DNA from: Brooklawnia sp963780175
Lineage (GTDB): Bacteria > Actinomycetota > Actinomycetes > Propionibacteriales > Propionibacteriaceae
Assembly: GCA_963780175.1 (NCBI GenBank)
Contig: CAWAAT010000006.1
Coordinates: 1 to 64,000 of the forward strand
Direction: 5' to 3'
Length of the DNA stretch: 64,000 bases
Each line of letters starts with the position of its first letter. Within the stretch, counting starts at the first letter, position 1. Positions 17,228-25,459 of this stretch are shown piece after piece. The position numbers and the translations under genes are program-made. The notes beneath the pieces are model-generated. The model did not search any database. It was not told the origin of the DNA and saw only the letters and a list, made by a program, of their open reading frames with translations.

Positions 17228-18657
17228 AGAACTGCTCCGGGACGGTAGTCCGCAGCCTGCCGATCGGCGAGGGCCAGGGGTTCGATGCGCCGCACGAGAC
17301 GCTCCACCTGCCGGTCCGCCGCCCCGGTGAGCTGCAGGGGTGCGCTGATCAGCGAGTCCAGTTCCGCCCTGCTCAGACCCAGCCGCGGATCGGCGGCCAA
17401 CCGGTCGAACAGGTCGTTCTCGCGAGCGCCCGAGGCCCGCATGCCCAGGGCCACAGCCACGGCGTTCTGCTTGATGGCCTCGTGCGCGTCCTCGCGCCCG
17501 ACTCCCTTGCGCACGGCGGCCATCAACACCTTGGTGGTGGTCAGGAAGGGCAGGTAGCGCTCAAGTTCGGCGGCAATCACCTCGGGGAAGGCACCGAAGT
17601 CGGCCAGCACCGTCAGGAACGTCTCGAACAGTCCGTCCAGGGCGTAGAACGCGTCCGGCAAAGCCACCCGACGCACCACCGAACAACTGACGTCGCCCTC
17701 GTTCCACTGGTCACCGGCAAGTTCGCCGACCATCGACAGGTAACCGCGGATGATGACCGCCAGCCCGTTGACCCGTTCGCAACTGCGGGTGTTCATCTTG
17801 TGGGGCATCGCCGAACTGCCGACCTGCCCCTCCTTGAAGCCCTCGGTCACCAACTCGTTGCCGGCCATCAGCCGGATACTGGTCGCCATATTGGACGGGG
17901 CCGCAGCGGTCTGGGCGAGCGCCGAGATGACGTCAAGGTCGAGGGAACGCGGGTAGACCTGACCCGTGGAGTCGAGCACGTGCTCGAAGCCGAGGCCCTT
18001 CGCGATCCGGGTCTCCAGGGCGTCCAACTTGTCGAGGTCACCGTCCAGCAGATCGAGCATGTCCTGGCTGGTGCCCATCGGGCCCTTGATGCCGCGCGCC
18101 GGGTAGCGTCCGACGAGGTCATCGAGGCGGGCGTGCGCGATCAGCAACTCATCGGCACAGGTGGCAAACCGCTTGCCCAGGGTGGTGACCTGGGCGGCGA
18201 CGTTGTGGGAGCGCCCGGCGATGGGCTGGTCGGCATACCGCACGGCCAATTCGGCGAGCCTGGCCAGCACCGTGACGACGCGGGAGCGCACCAGGCGCAA
18301 CGAGGCGAGCACCTGCATCTGCTCGACGTTCTCGGTGAGGTCGCGGCTGGTCATCCCCTTGTGCACGTGTTCGTGCCCGGCCAACGCGTTGAACTCCTCG
18401 ATGCGAGCCTTGACGTCGTGGCGGGTGATGGCCTCCCGCGCGGCGATCGAGCCCAGGTCGACCGATTCCACGACCGCGGTGTAGTCGGCGATGACCACGT
18501 CCGGATCATCACCTCCGAAGTCGACACCCAGGTCGCGTTGGGCCTCCAGCACGGCGATCCACAGCCGGCGTTCGGCCATCACCTTGTTCTCGGGTGACCA
18601 GATGGCGCGCATCTGGCCGGACGCGTAACGGGTGGCCAGCACATTCGGGACGCTCAT
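17224..18657 (-). CDS. purB: adenylosuccinate lyase
   Basis: Acts twice in purine synthesis, on SAICAR and adenylosuccinate. The signature VGSSAMPHKMNTRSCE holds the mobile catalytic loop. The N-terminal LATRYASGQMRAIWSPENK and TSRDLTENVEQMQ are typical of the actinobacterial form (477 residues). AAGGAG lies before the ATG. It is the last gene of purA-serB-purD-purB, 12 bases after purD. Confidence 0.97.
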   Translation of the reverse strand: MSVPNVLATRYASGQMRAIWSPENKVMAERRLWIAVLEAQRDLGVDFGGDDPDVVIADYTAVVESVDLGSIAAREAITRHDVKARIEEFNALAGHEHVHKGMTSRDLTENVEQMQVLASLRLVRSRVVTVLARLAELAVRYADQPIAGRSHNVAAQVTTLGKRFATCADELLIAHARLDDLVGRYPARGIKGPMGTSQDMLDLLDGDLDKLDALETRIAKGLGFEHVLDSTGQVYPRSLDLDVISALAQTAAAPSNMATSIRLMAGNELVTEGFKEGQVGSSAMPHKMNTRSCERVNGLAVIIRGYLSMVGELAGDQWNEGDVSCSVVRRVALPDAFYALDGLFETFLTVLADFGAFPEVIAAELERYLPFLTTTKVLMAAVRKGVGREDAHEAIKQNAVAVALGMRASGARENDLFDRLAADPRLGLSRAELDSLISAPLQLTGAADRQVERLVRRIEPLALADRQAADYRPGAVL

Positions 18658-18669
18658 GAGATCTCCTTG

Positions 18670-19929
18670 TCAGATGGCTTTGGCTGCGATGTCGGTGCGG
18701 CAGAACCCGTCGGGAAAGTTGATCCTGGCGATGTGGTCATAGGCGGCGCGCCGGGCGGCAGCGAGGTCGTCGCCGGTGCCCACCACCACCAGGACGCGTC
18801 CCCCATGGGCGATCAGCTGAGCGTCGGCGTCCAGAGCAGTACCTGCGTGGATGACGTGCACGTCCTGCGTGTCGGGCGGCAGGCTGATGTGGCCACCCTT
18901 CCTCGGGGACGCTGGGTAGCCCTCGGCTGCCAACACGACGCAGACCGCGGCCCGGTCGTCGAACTCGAGTGGACCATGCTGGTCGAGGGTGCCGGTGGCT
19001 GCGGCGAACAAGACCTGACCCAGCGGGCTGCGCAGCAGCGGTAGCACCACCTCGGTCTCGGGATCGCCGAACCGGGCGTTGAACTCGACGACGCGCGGCC
19101 CCCGCGAGGTCATCGCCAGACCGACATACAGCAACCCGGTGAATGGCGTACCCAGCTCGCGCATTCGAGCCAACGTCGGGTACACCACCTCAGTCATCAC
19201 CTGCTCGACCACGCCCGCGGCCAGCCACGGCAGCGGACTGTAGGCGCCCATGCCGCCGGTGTTGGGGCCGGCGTCCCCGTCGCCCACCCGCTTGAAATCC
19301 TGGGCGGGCTGCAGCGGCAGCGCGGAGGCACCGTCGGTGATCACGAACAGGCTGACCTCCGGCCCATCGAGGAACTCCTCGATGACCACCTGCTCGGCAC
19401 CCCTGCCGTGCTCGAGGGCGGCCTGGCGGTCATCGGTGACCAGGACGCCCTTGCCGGCGGCCAGTCCGTCGTGTTTGACGACGTAGGGGGCCCCGAAGGC
19501 GTCGAACGCCGCGGCCAGATCGCCGTCGTTGTGGCAGACCCGGCAGTCAGCGGTCGGGACGCCCGCCTCGGCCATGATCTGCTTGGCGAACGCCTTCGAG
19601 CCCTCGAGTTGCGCGGCTGCGGCGCTGGGACCGAAGCAGGCGATGCCGGCAGCCCGAACCGCGTCGGCAACACCGGCGACCAGAGGCGCCTCGGGGCCTA
19701 CGACCACGAGGTCCACGCCCAGTCTGGCGGCCAGGGCGGCCACCGCAGCCGGATCACAGGGGTCGATGGGGTGGTTGGCCGCGAAGGTGGCGGTCCCCGG
19801 GTTGCCGGGGGCGACATGCACGGCAGCAACCGCCGGGTCGCCGGCGATGGCCCGGGCCAGCGAGTGTTCGCGTCCGCCCGAGCCGAGGACGAGCACGGTC
19901 AGGGGAAGACGATTCTGGTCGGCGTTCAC
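18670..19929 (-). CDS. purD: phosphoribosylamine-glycine ligase (GARS)
   Basis: ATP-grasp ligase (about 419 residues). GSGGREHSL opens the fold, KHDGLAAGKGV is the ATP-binding loop, and FNARFGDPETEVVLPLL is the family signature. The open frame extends far upstream, but the GTG giving MNADQNRLPLTVLVLG gives the right length and sits ten bases after the serB stop, so I use it. Confidence 0.95.
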   Translation of the reverse strand: MNADQNRLPLTVLVLGSGGREHSLARAIAGDPAVAAVHVAPGNPGTATFAANHPIDPCDPAAVAALAARLGVDLVVVGPEAPLVAGVADAVRAAGIACFGPSAAAAQLEGSKAFAKQIMAEAGVPTADCRVCHNDGDLAAAFDAFGAPYVVKHDGLAAGKGVLVTDDRQAALEHGRGAEQVVIEEFLDGPEVSLFVITDGASALPLQPAQDFKRVGDGDAGPNTGGMGAYSPLPWLAAGVVEQVMTEVVYPTLARMRELGTPFTGLLYVGLAMTSRGPRVVEFNARFGDPETEVVLPLLRSPLGQVLFAAATGTLDQHGPLEFDDRAAVCVVLAAEGYPASPRKGGHISLPPDTQDVHVIHAGTALDADAQLIAHGGRVLVVVGTGDDLAAARRAAYDHIARINFPDGFCRTDIAAKAI

Positions 19930-19939
19930 CGGGCAGAGT

Positions 19940-21175
19940 TTAGTCCTGCGGACGACTCGCAGTTTGCTGGACCATCTCGACCTGAGGGGCGACCTCGCGG
20001 GCTGCGGCGGCGTCCTCGACCTCTTCGCGGCTGAAACCGAGCAGGAAGAGCACGGCGTCCAGGTAGGGCAGGTTGAGCGCAGCGTCGGCAGAGGCCCGCA
20101 CCGCCGGCTTGGCATTGAAGGCGATCCCCAGGCCGGCGGCAGCCAGCATGTCGAGGTCGTTCGCCCCATCCCCGATGGCCACGGTGCGCGACAACGGCAG
20201 ACCCTCCTCCGCCGCGAATTGGCGGAGCATCCGGGCCTTCGCGGCTCGGTCGACCACCTGGCCCAGGACGCGTCCCGTGAGCATCCCGTCGACGACCTCG
20301 AGTGCGTTGGCATGCACATGCCGGATGCCCAACTCCTCGGCCAGCGGACCGACCACCTCGATGAATCCGCCCGACACCAGGCCCACCGCGAAACCCAGAT
20401 CCTGCAGGGTGGTGACCAGCGTGCGAGCGCCCGGGGTGAGCCGGATGGCCTCCCTGACCTGGTCGAAGATGCTGGTCGGCAACCCCGCCAGGGTCGCCAC
20501 CCGCTGGTGCAGGCTCTCGGCGAAGTCGATCTCACCGCGCATCGCGGCCGCGGTGACAGCGGCCACCTCCGCATCCTTGCCGGCGTGCGCGGCCATCAGT
20601 TCGATCACCTCGTCACGGATCAGCGTGGAGTCGACGTCCATCACCACGAGCCGGCGGCCCTGCCTGGCCAACCCCGCCGGGGACACTGCGACGTCGAAAC
20701 CGGCCTCGGCTGCGGCCTGGGCCAGAGCCGGACGCAGGTCGGCCACCTCGGCCTGGGAGACCCAGAACTCGATGGTGGTCATCGGCTGACGGGACAACCG
20801 CCGGCTGCGGTCGATGTTGCCCCCGTGATCGGTGATGACTTGTGCGGCAGCGGCCACGTGTCGGGCAAGCAGCGGACGGCCCAGCAGCGTCACCACCACA
20901 CGCTTGGGACGCGGCGGGTTGTCTCCGACGCCCTCCCGGATCTGCAGCGTCACCCCCAGCCGGGCGCAGGTGCCGGCCAGCCGGTCGGTGAGCTCGGAGA
21001 CGTCGTCCGGCAACGAACCGAGCAGCAGCGCCAGGATCAGTTGTTCGCGGACGACGACCTGCTCGAAGTCGAGCACCTCGGCTCCGGTGCGCGCGATCGC
21101 GTCCATCAACTGAACGGTCATGCCTGGGCGGTCGGTGCCGGTGATGGTGGCGGCCAGCGTCTGCAAGTCGGCCAT
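19940..21175 (-). CDS. serB: phosphoserine phosphatase with tandem ACT domains
   Basis: Last step of serine synthesis. Two ACT-like regions fill residues 1-170, and the HAD phosphatase follows with DVDSTLIRDEVIE (nucleophile Asp near residue 180), SGGF and GDGANDLDML. At 411 residues it is the long actinobacterial type, likely regulated by serine binding. It sits inside a purine operon, 10 bases after purA, which links serine/one-carbon supply to purine output. GAGG is upstream of the ATG. Confidence 0.95.
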   Translation of the reverse strand: MADLQTLAATITGTDRPGMTVQLMDAIARTGAEVLDFEQVVVREQLILALLLGSLPDDVSELTDRLAGTCARLGVTLQIREGVGDNPPRPKRVVVTLLGRPLLARHVAAAAQVITDHGGNIDRSRRLSRQPMTTIEFWVSQAEVADLRPALAQAAAEAGFDVAVSPAGLARQGRRLVVMDVDSTLIRDEVIELMAAHAGKDAEVAAVTAAAMRGEIDFAESLHQRVATLAGLPTSIFDQVREAIRLTPGARTLVTTLQDLGFAVGLVSGGFIEVVGPLAEELGIRHVHANALEVVDGMLTGRVLGQVVDRAAKARMLRQFAAEEGLPLSRTVAIGDGANDLDMLAAAGLGIAFNAKPAVRASADAALNLPYLDAVLFLLGFSREEVEDAAAAREVAPQVEMVQQTASRPQD

Positions 21176-21185
21176 GTCGCTCGCC

Positions 21186-22469
21186 TCAGACCAGATCGTT
21201 GATCATCACTGCCTGTTCACGGCCCGGACCGACGCCGATGCCGCTGATCCGACAGCCCACCAGTTCCTCCAGTCTGCGCACGTAGGCCTGGCAGTTGGCC
21301 GGCAGATCAGCGAAGGTGCGCACCGACGAGATGTCCTCGGTCCAGCCGGGCAGAAACTCATAGATCGGCTTGGCCGCCTGGAGTTCCGACTGGGTCATCG
21401 GATAGACCTCGCTGCGAGAACCGTTGATGTCGTACGCGACGCAGACCGGGATCTGGTCCCAACCACTCAGGATATCGAGCTTGGTGAGGAAGATGTCGGT
21501 GCAGCCGTTGATCTTGGCCGCGACCTCGACGATGGCCGCGTCGAACCAGCCGCACCTGCGGGGACGCCCGGTGGTCGCCCCGAACTCCCCGCCGATGCTG
21601 CGCAGCTTCTCGCCGTCGGCGTCGAACAACTCGGTCGGGAACGGGCCCTCGCCCACGCGGGTGGTGTAGGCCTTGGCGATGCCGATCACCCGGTCGATGC
21701 GGGTGGGCCCGACGCCGGTGCCGGTGCAGGCACCTCCGGCGGTCGGGTTGGAGCTGGTCACGTAGGGGTACGTGCCGTGGTCGACGTCCAGGTGATGGGC
21801 CTGGGCGCCCTCGAAGAGGACCACTTTGCCGTCATCGAGGGCACTGTTCAGCAGCCGGGCGGCATCGACGACGTGGGGTCGGATGCGATCGGCGTAACTC
21901 AGGAGTTGCTCGGTGACCAGGTCTGCGCTGATCTCTCGTCGGTTGAAGATCTTCACCAGGATCTGGTTCTTCTGCTCCAGCGAAGCGACGACCTTGTCGT
22001 GCAGCAGGTCAGCGTCCAGCAGGTCTGACACCCGCAGACCAACCCGGTTGACCTTGTCGGAGTAGGTGGGGCCGATGCCGCGTCCGGTGGTACCGATGCG
22101 CTTCTTACCCGCGAACCGCTCGGTGACCTTGTCGAGGGTCTGGTGGTAGGGCGCGATGATGTGGGCGTTGGCGCTGATCAGAGGGTGCTCGACGGCCTCG
22201 CCGCGCGCGGACAGCCCGTCCAACTCGTGGTAGAGCACCTCGAGATCGATGACCACGCCGTTGCCGATGACGGTGGTTGCGTTGCGGTTGAGGATGCCGG
22301 CCGGCAGCAGGTGCATGATGAACTTCTCGCCGTTGACCACCACGGTGTGCCCGGCGTTGTTGCCACCGGAGAACCGAACCACGTAGTCGACTTGCTCACC
22401 GAGCGCGTCAACGGCCTTGCCCTTACCCTCGTCGCCCCACTGGGCGCCCACTACGATGATGCCCGCCAT
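21186..22469 (-). CDS. purA: adenylosuccinate synthetase
   Basis: GTP-dependent first step from IMP to AMP (427 residues). QWGDEGKGK (P-loop-like, catalytic Asp), GGNNAGHTVV and the catalytic His, and GTTGRGIGPTYSDK are all intact. It heads the operon purA-serB-purD-purB. A strong hairpin lies in the leader on the same strand. Confidence 0.97.
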   Translation of the reverse strand: MAGIIVVGAQWGDEGKGKAVDALGEQVDYVVRFSGGNNAGHTVVVNGEKFIMHLLPAGILNRNATTVIGNGVVIDLEVLYHELDGLSARGEAVEHPLISANAHIIAPYHQTLDKVTERFAGKKRIGTTGRGIGPTYSDKVNRVGLRVSDLLDADLLHDKVVASLEQKNQILVKIFNRREISADLVTEQLLSYADRIRPHVVDAARLLNSALDDGKVVLFEGAQAHHLDVDHGTYPYVTSSNPTAGGACTGTGVGPTRIDRVIGIAKAYTTRVGEGPFPTELFDADGEKLRSIGGEFGATTGRPRRCGWFDAAIVEVAAKINGCTDIFLTKLDILSGWDQIPVCVAYDINGSRSEVYPMTQSELQAAKPIYEFLPGWTEDISSVRTFADLPANCQAYVRRLEELVGCRISGIGVGPGREQAVMINDLV

Positions 22470-22519
22470 CTTCTCGGCCCTTTCCTAGGCCCCGGACCCT
22501 CGGCCCAGAACACAACGAG

Positions 22520-22548
22520 GCCCCCTGCGCGAGATCGTCGCAAGAGGC
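22520..22548 (-). promoter_or_regulatory. leader hairpin upstream of purA
   Basis: On the minus strand GCCTCTTGCG pairs with CGCAGGGGGC over 10 bp, two of them G-U, around a 9-base loop. The G-U pairs work only in the minus-strand RNA, which points to a structure in the purA leader. The following TCGTTGTGTTCT is mildly T-rich, so an attenuator is possible. The rest of the gap 22470-22644 holds only the promoter of the FrnE-like gene. Confidence 0.45.
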
Positions 22549-22632
22549 TACTGCCGACTCACTCTAACTCTCCGGCGAGCATCCGAGGCGATTTGTTCAC
22601 CTGTCGTCGGCGGGGGTCTTGGCGCGCCTTGG

Positions 22633-22638
22633 TAGGAA
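22633..22638 (+). promoter_or_regulatory. -10 element of the FrnE-like gene
   Basis: TAGGAA (continuing to T) six bases before the ATG at 22645. Probably a leaderless start. Confidence 0.4.
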
Positions 22639-22644
22639 TGGGTC

Positions 22645-23370
22645 ATGCGAATTGAAGTGTGGACCGACGTTGTCTGCCCCTACTGCTATGTGGCCAAGCA
22701 TGAACTCGCCAAGGCCTTGGCGGGTTTCGAGCACGCCGAGGCGGTTGAGGTGGTCTGGAAGTCGCTGCAACTCGAGGACGACGCGTCCAGCGAAGGCGTG
22801 GACGCCACCGACTTCCTGGTGGCCAAGTACGGGATCAGCGTCGAGGACGTGATCACCGAGAACGAACAGTTGGCCGTTCGCGCCGCCGAACTGGGGCTGG
22901 ACTACAACTGGGGCGACTCGCTGATCACCAACTCGCTGGACGCGCACCGGCTGGTCAAGCTCGCCGAGACCCAGGGGCTGGCCGACGAGGCGAACGAGCG
23001 GTTCATGCGGGCCTACTTCACCGATGGTGAACTGCTCAGCGACCGCGACACCCTGCTGCGGCTGGGCACCGAGGTCGGGCTGGACGCCGACCGGATGACT
23101 GAGGTGCTGGACGGAGTGGAGTTCACCGAGCAGGTGCACACCGACATGCAGCAGGCGGCCGCCTACGAGATCGAGGGCGTGCCGTTCTTCCTGTTCGAGG
23201 GCAAGTGGGCCGTCAGCGGCGCCCAACCTGCCGAACTCTTCAGCGAGGCGCTCCGTCAGGTGTGGGATGAGACCCACCGGCCAAAGCTCATCACCCTCGG
23301 CGCAGGCTTCGAGGAATCCGCCGGCGGGTGCGGCGGAGGCGGCGGCGGCTGCGGGTGCGGCGCGCGCTGA
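22645..23370 (+). CDS. DsbA-family oxidoreductase (FrnE-like)
   Basis: A 241-residue thioredoxin-fold protein with CPYC at residues 11-14, a helical insert, and a cis-Pro loop GVPFF. This is the FrnE/2-hydroxychromene-isomerase-like cytosolic group. The protein ends in an unusual tail, GGCGGGGGGCGCGAR, with three Cys in a Gly chain that may bind metal or act as a flexible redox tail. No signal peptide is seen. Stand-alone gene. Confidence 0.9.
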   Translation: MRIEVWTDVVCPYCYVAKHELAKALAGFEHAEAVEVVWKSLQLEDDASSEGVDATDFLVAKYGISVEDVITENEQLAVRAAELGLDYNWGDSLITNSLDAHRLVKLAETQGLADEANERFMRAYFTDGELLSDRDTLLRLGTEVGLDADRMTEVLDGVEFTEQVHTDMQQAAAYEIEGVPFFLFEGKWAVSGAQPAELFSEALRQVWDETHRPKLITLGAGFEESAGGCGGGGGGCGCGAR

Positions 23371-23418
23371 CCCAACGTCCCGCGAGGAATCCTGGATACA
23401 ATTGTTGCCTTGTCGGTC

Positions 23419-24096
23419 TCAGGCCCCGTAACTGGGTTCGTTCCGCTTCACCCAACCGATGACACGGGCGGTCACCGGTATCAGTGCCAGCTGGACGAGC
23501 ACCTTCCACAGGTAACCGAAGAAGGTGTAGCTGGCCCACTGCGCGAAGGTGTCGATGCCGATGGCCGGGGAAGCGACGGTGCAGAAGATTATCGTGTCAA
23601 CCGCCTCACCGACGCCGGTCGAGGAGGCCAGCCGCCGGTACAGCCGCGACTCCTGATTGCGGCGCTTGCCAGCCCACATGATCAGCGAGTTGGTGGACTG
23701 ACCCCCGGCGTAGCCGAGCATGCTGGCCAGCACCACCAGCCAGACGGGGCCGAGCGCCACCTCAAGACCGCGCTGCTTCTCGAGACCGAACTCGTCGGTG
23801 AAACCCGGCAACCAGATGACGACGGTGTAGATGAGCACCGAGAAGCCGTTAGCCAGGAATCCGGTGATGATCGCCCGCTTGGCTGCCTGCGGCCCGTAGA
23901 TCTCAGTGATCATGTCGCCCAGGATGTAGGCAAGCGGGAAGAGGAAGAACGCCGCGTCGGTGATCACGGGGCCGAACACGACGGCCTTGGATGCCCCGAT
24001 GCTCGACAGGACGACGACCAGCACCATCGCGGCCAACATGGTCGCGAAATGGCCCGACCCGATCGACGCGGACTTCACCGGCTGCTGCTCACCCAC
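23419..24096 (-). CDS. queuosine precursor transporter (YhhQ/VUT family)
   Basis: About 225 residues with six membrane helices. Diagnostic stretches are DAAFFLFPLAYILGDMITEIYG near residue 50 and GEAVDTIIFCTVA, typical of the ECF-like YhhQ family that imports preQ0/preQ1. I use the GTG at 24096, since TACACT lies eight bases upstream; TTG at 24105 would overlap it. No preQ1 riboswitch is apparent upstream. Confidence 0.9.
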   Translation of the reverse strand: MGEQQPVKSASIGSGHFATMLAAMVLVVVLSSIGASKAVVFGPVITDAAFFLFPLAYILGDMITEIYGPQAAKRAIITGFLANGFSVLIYTVVIWLPGFTDEFGLEKQRGLEVALGPVWLVVLASMLGYAGGQSTNSLIMWAGKRRNQESRLYRRLASSTGVGEAVDTIIFCTVASPAIGIDTFAQWASYTFFGYLWKVLVQLALIPVTARVIGWVKRNEPSYGA

Positions 24097-24104
24097 GCTG
24101 GCCA

Positions 24105-24110
24105 AGTGTA
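24105..24110 (-). promoter_or_regulatory. -10 element of the YhhQ-type transporter gene
   Basis: TACACT on the minus strand, eight bases from the GTG at 24096. Confidence 0.4.
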
Positions 24111-24133
24111 GGCGTCCCGAGCAGCGGGCCTGT

Positions 24134-24249
24134 GGTCATGCCATTGGACGCGACACGCTGGTGAAGGGGTCATGCCTACGTTCGCGACACGCCGGGAAGG
24201 GAGTGGCCAATCTGCGCCTGCTCGGCGTGTCGCCGGGAACAGCATGACC
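24134..24249. repeat. three copies of a 28-base repeat (two direct, one inverted)
   Basis: Copies at 24134-24161, 24168-24195 and inverted at 24222-24249. Each has GGTCATGC at one end and GCGACACGC near the other, with a variable middle. Copies 2 and 3 can fold into one hairpin with 10-bp arms GCGACACGCC/GGCGTGTCGC and outer GTCATGC/GCATGAC. They fill the gap between the YhhQ gene and the FHA gene. Confidence 0.65.
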
Positions 24250-24278
24250 TCAGGCACGCCGACGCGATGAGGAAGGGC

Positions 24279-25457
24279 TCAGAGGTCCGATTCCTGCACC
24301 AGCGCCGGTCTGACAACGATGCGCGTCCACGAACCGACGTAGATGCGGTCATGCTGGCCGAGTTCCACCCGCCCGGTGATGGCCTGGGTGGGCATCGGCT
24401 GGTCAACCTGGCCCACGTAGGTGCCGTTGGACGACCCCAGGTCCTCGACGAACCAGCGAATGCCGTCGGTGCTCAGGACGGCCTGGCGCCTGCTCACCCC
24501 CGTGTCGGACCCGCAATCCAGGTCGGGACGTCCGCTGGGCGAGTTCCGGCCGATGACGACCGACGAGGTGCGCAACGCCCTGATCACGGGCTGGCCCGGC
24601 GAGGGCAGTTGCTCGGGGGCCTGCTGGACGCGGTACCACTCCGGGTCGATCCAGATCTCGGCGACCCATCGCGCCGGTGCCGCCTTCGAGGGCGGCACAG
24701 GCGCACCGGCAATGACTGGAGCGACCCGACCAGCTCCGGGAATCTCGGGCTGTCGTGGCGGCGAGGGCCAGCCTTGGCCAGCCGCAGGCGCCACCGGTGG
24801 TTGGGCGGGTACTGGACGGCTCATCTCGTGCTCGGGCGGCTGCTGCTCAGCCAGCCCGGGGCGTGCCGGCACCGCGATGGGCCGGAGGTCATCAGGGTCC
24901 GGCACGTCCCGTTCGGGAGCCCCCAACGAGAGTTCATCGCCGCGACGTGCCGGAGGCTGCAACGGTTCTGCGGGAACGGCTTCCACGACCAGCGGGTTCT
25001 CGTGTGCTGCCGGGCCCGGCAGCTCGTCCAGCATGAAGGTGGTCACCACGGCAGGGGCCTGCTCGGCCGGCGCGTCGGGCTCGTCGCTACCCCGGGCCGC
25101 CTCGGGAGCCTGCTCCTCGCGCTGGTCGCTGCCTAGATCCGGGTCGGGCTGTGCCTCCGCAAGGTCCGCCCCGCCCGGTTCCACGACGACTTCCGCTGCC
25201 TCGTCAACGTCCGGGCGACTCATGCCCCGGGGCAACGAGCCGGTGAGGAAGTCGTAGCCGCAGGTTTCGCAGAAGAACGCGTCCGTGCTGGCCAGCGAGT
25301 GGCAAACCGGGCAGATCTGCGTCGTGGGGGCGGGTGCACTGGCTGACGGAACCGGCACCTGAGCCCCCGCCGGCTGCGCCCGGGCGCCCATCGGCGTCCC
25401 GCAGATCGAGCAGTAGTCGGTGGTCGTGCTCTCGTGACCGTCCGGGCAGCGGGCCAT
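24279..25457 (-). CDS. zinc-ribbon FHA-domain protein
   Basis: A 392-residue protein. Two zinc ribbons lie at residues 4-20 (CPDGHESTTTDYCSICG) and about 49-67 (CPVCHSLASTDAFFCETCG). A long Pro/Ala/Glu-rich linker follows. The C-terminal FHA domain (about 290-385) has IGRNSPSGRPDLD, the SRRQ turn and DLGSSNGTYVG, which bind phosphothreonine. It would read the output of the PknG-type kinase in the same operon. AGGAG precedes the ATG, two bases after the VWA stop. It is the last gene of the nine-gene run. Confidence 0.88.
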   Translation of the reverse strand: MARCPDGHESTTTDYCSICGTPMGARAQPAGAQVPVPSASAPAPTTQICPVCHSLASTDAFFCETCGYDFLTGSLPRGMSRPDVDEAAEVVVEPGGADLAEAQPDPDLGSDQREEQAPEAARGSDEPDAPAEQAPAVVTTFMLDELPGPAAHENPLVVEAVPAEPLQPPARRGDELSLGAPERDVPDPDDLRPIAVPARPGLAEQQPPEHEMSRPVPAQPPVAPAAGQGWPSPPRQPEIPGAGRVAPVIAGAPVPPSKAAPARWVAEIWIDPEWYRVQQAPEQLPSPGQPVIRALRTSSVVIGRNSPSGRPDLDCGSDTGVSRRQAVLSTDGIRWFVEDLGSSNGTYVGQVDQPMPTQAITGRVELGQHDRIYVGSWTRIVVRPALVQESDL

Positions 25458-25459
25458 GA

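Noticed and set aside
19930..20574. Long upstream extension of the purD frame
   Set aside because: It overlaps serB and has no PurD similarity; the GTG at 19929 gives the normal protein length.
24134..24249. CRISPR array
   Set aside because: Only three copies, one inverted, with very short and uneven spacers and no cas genes.
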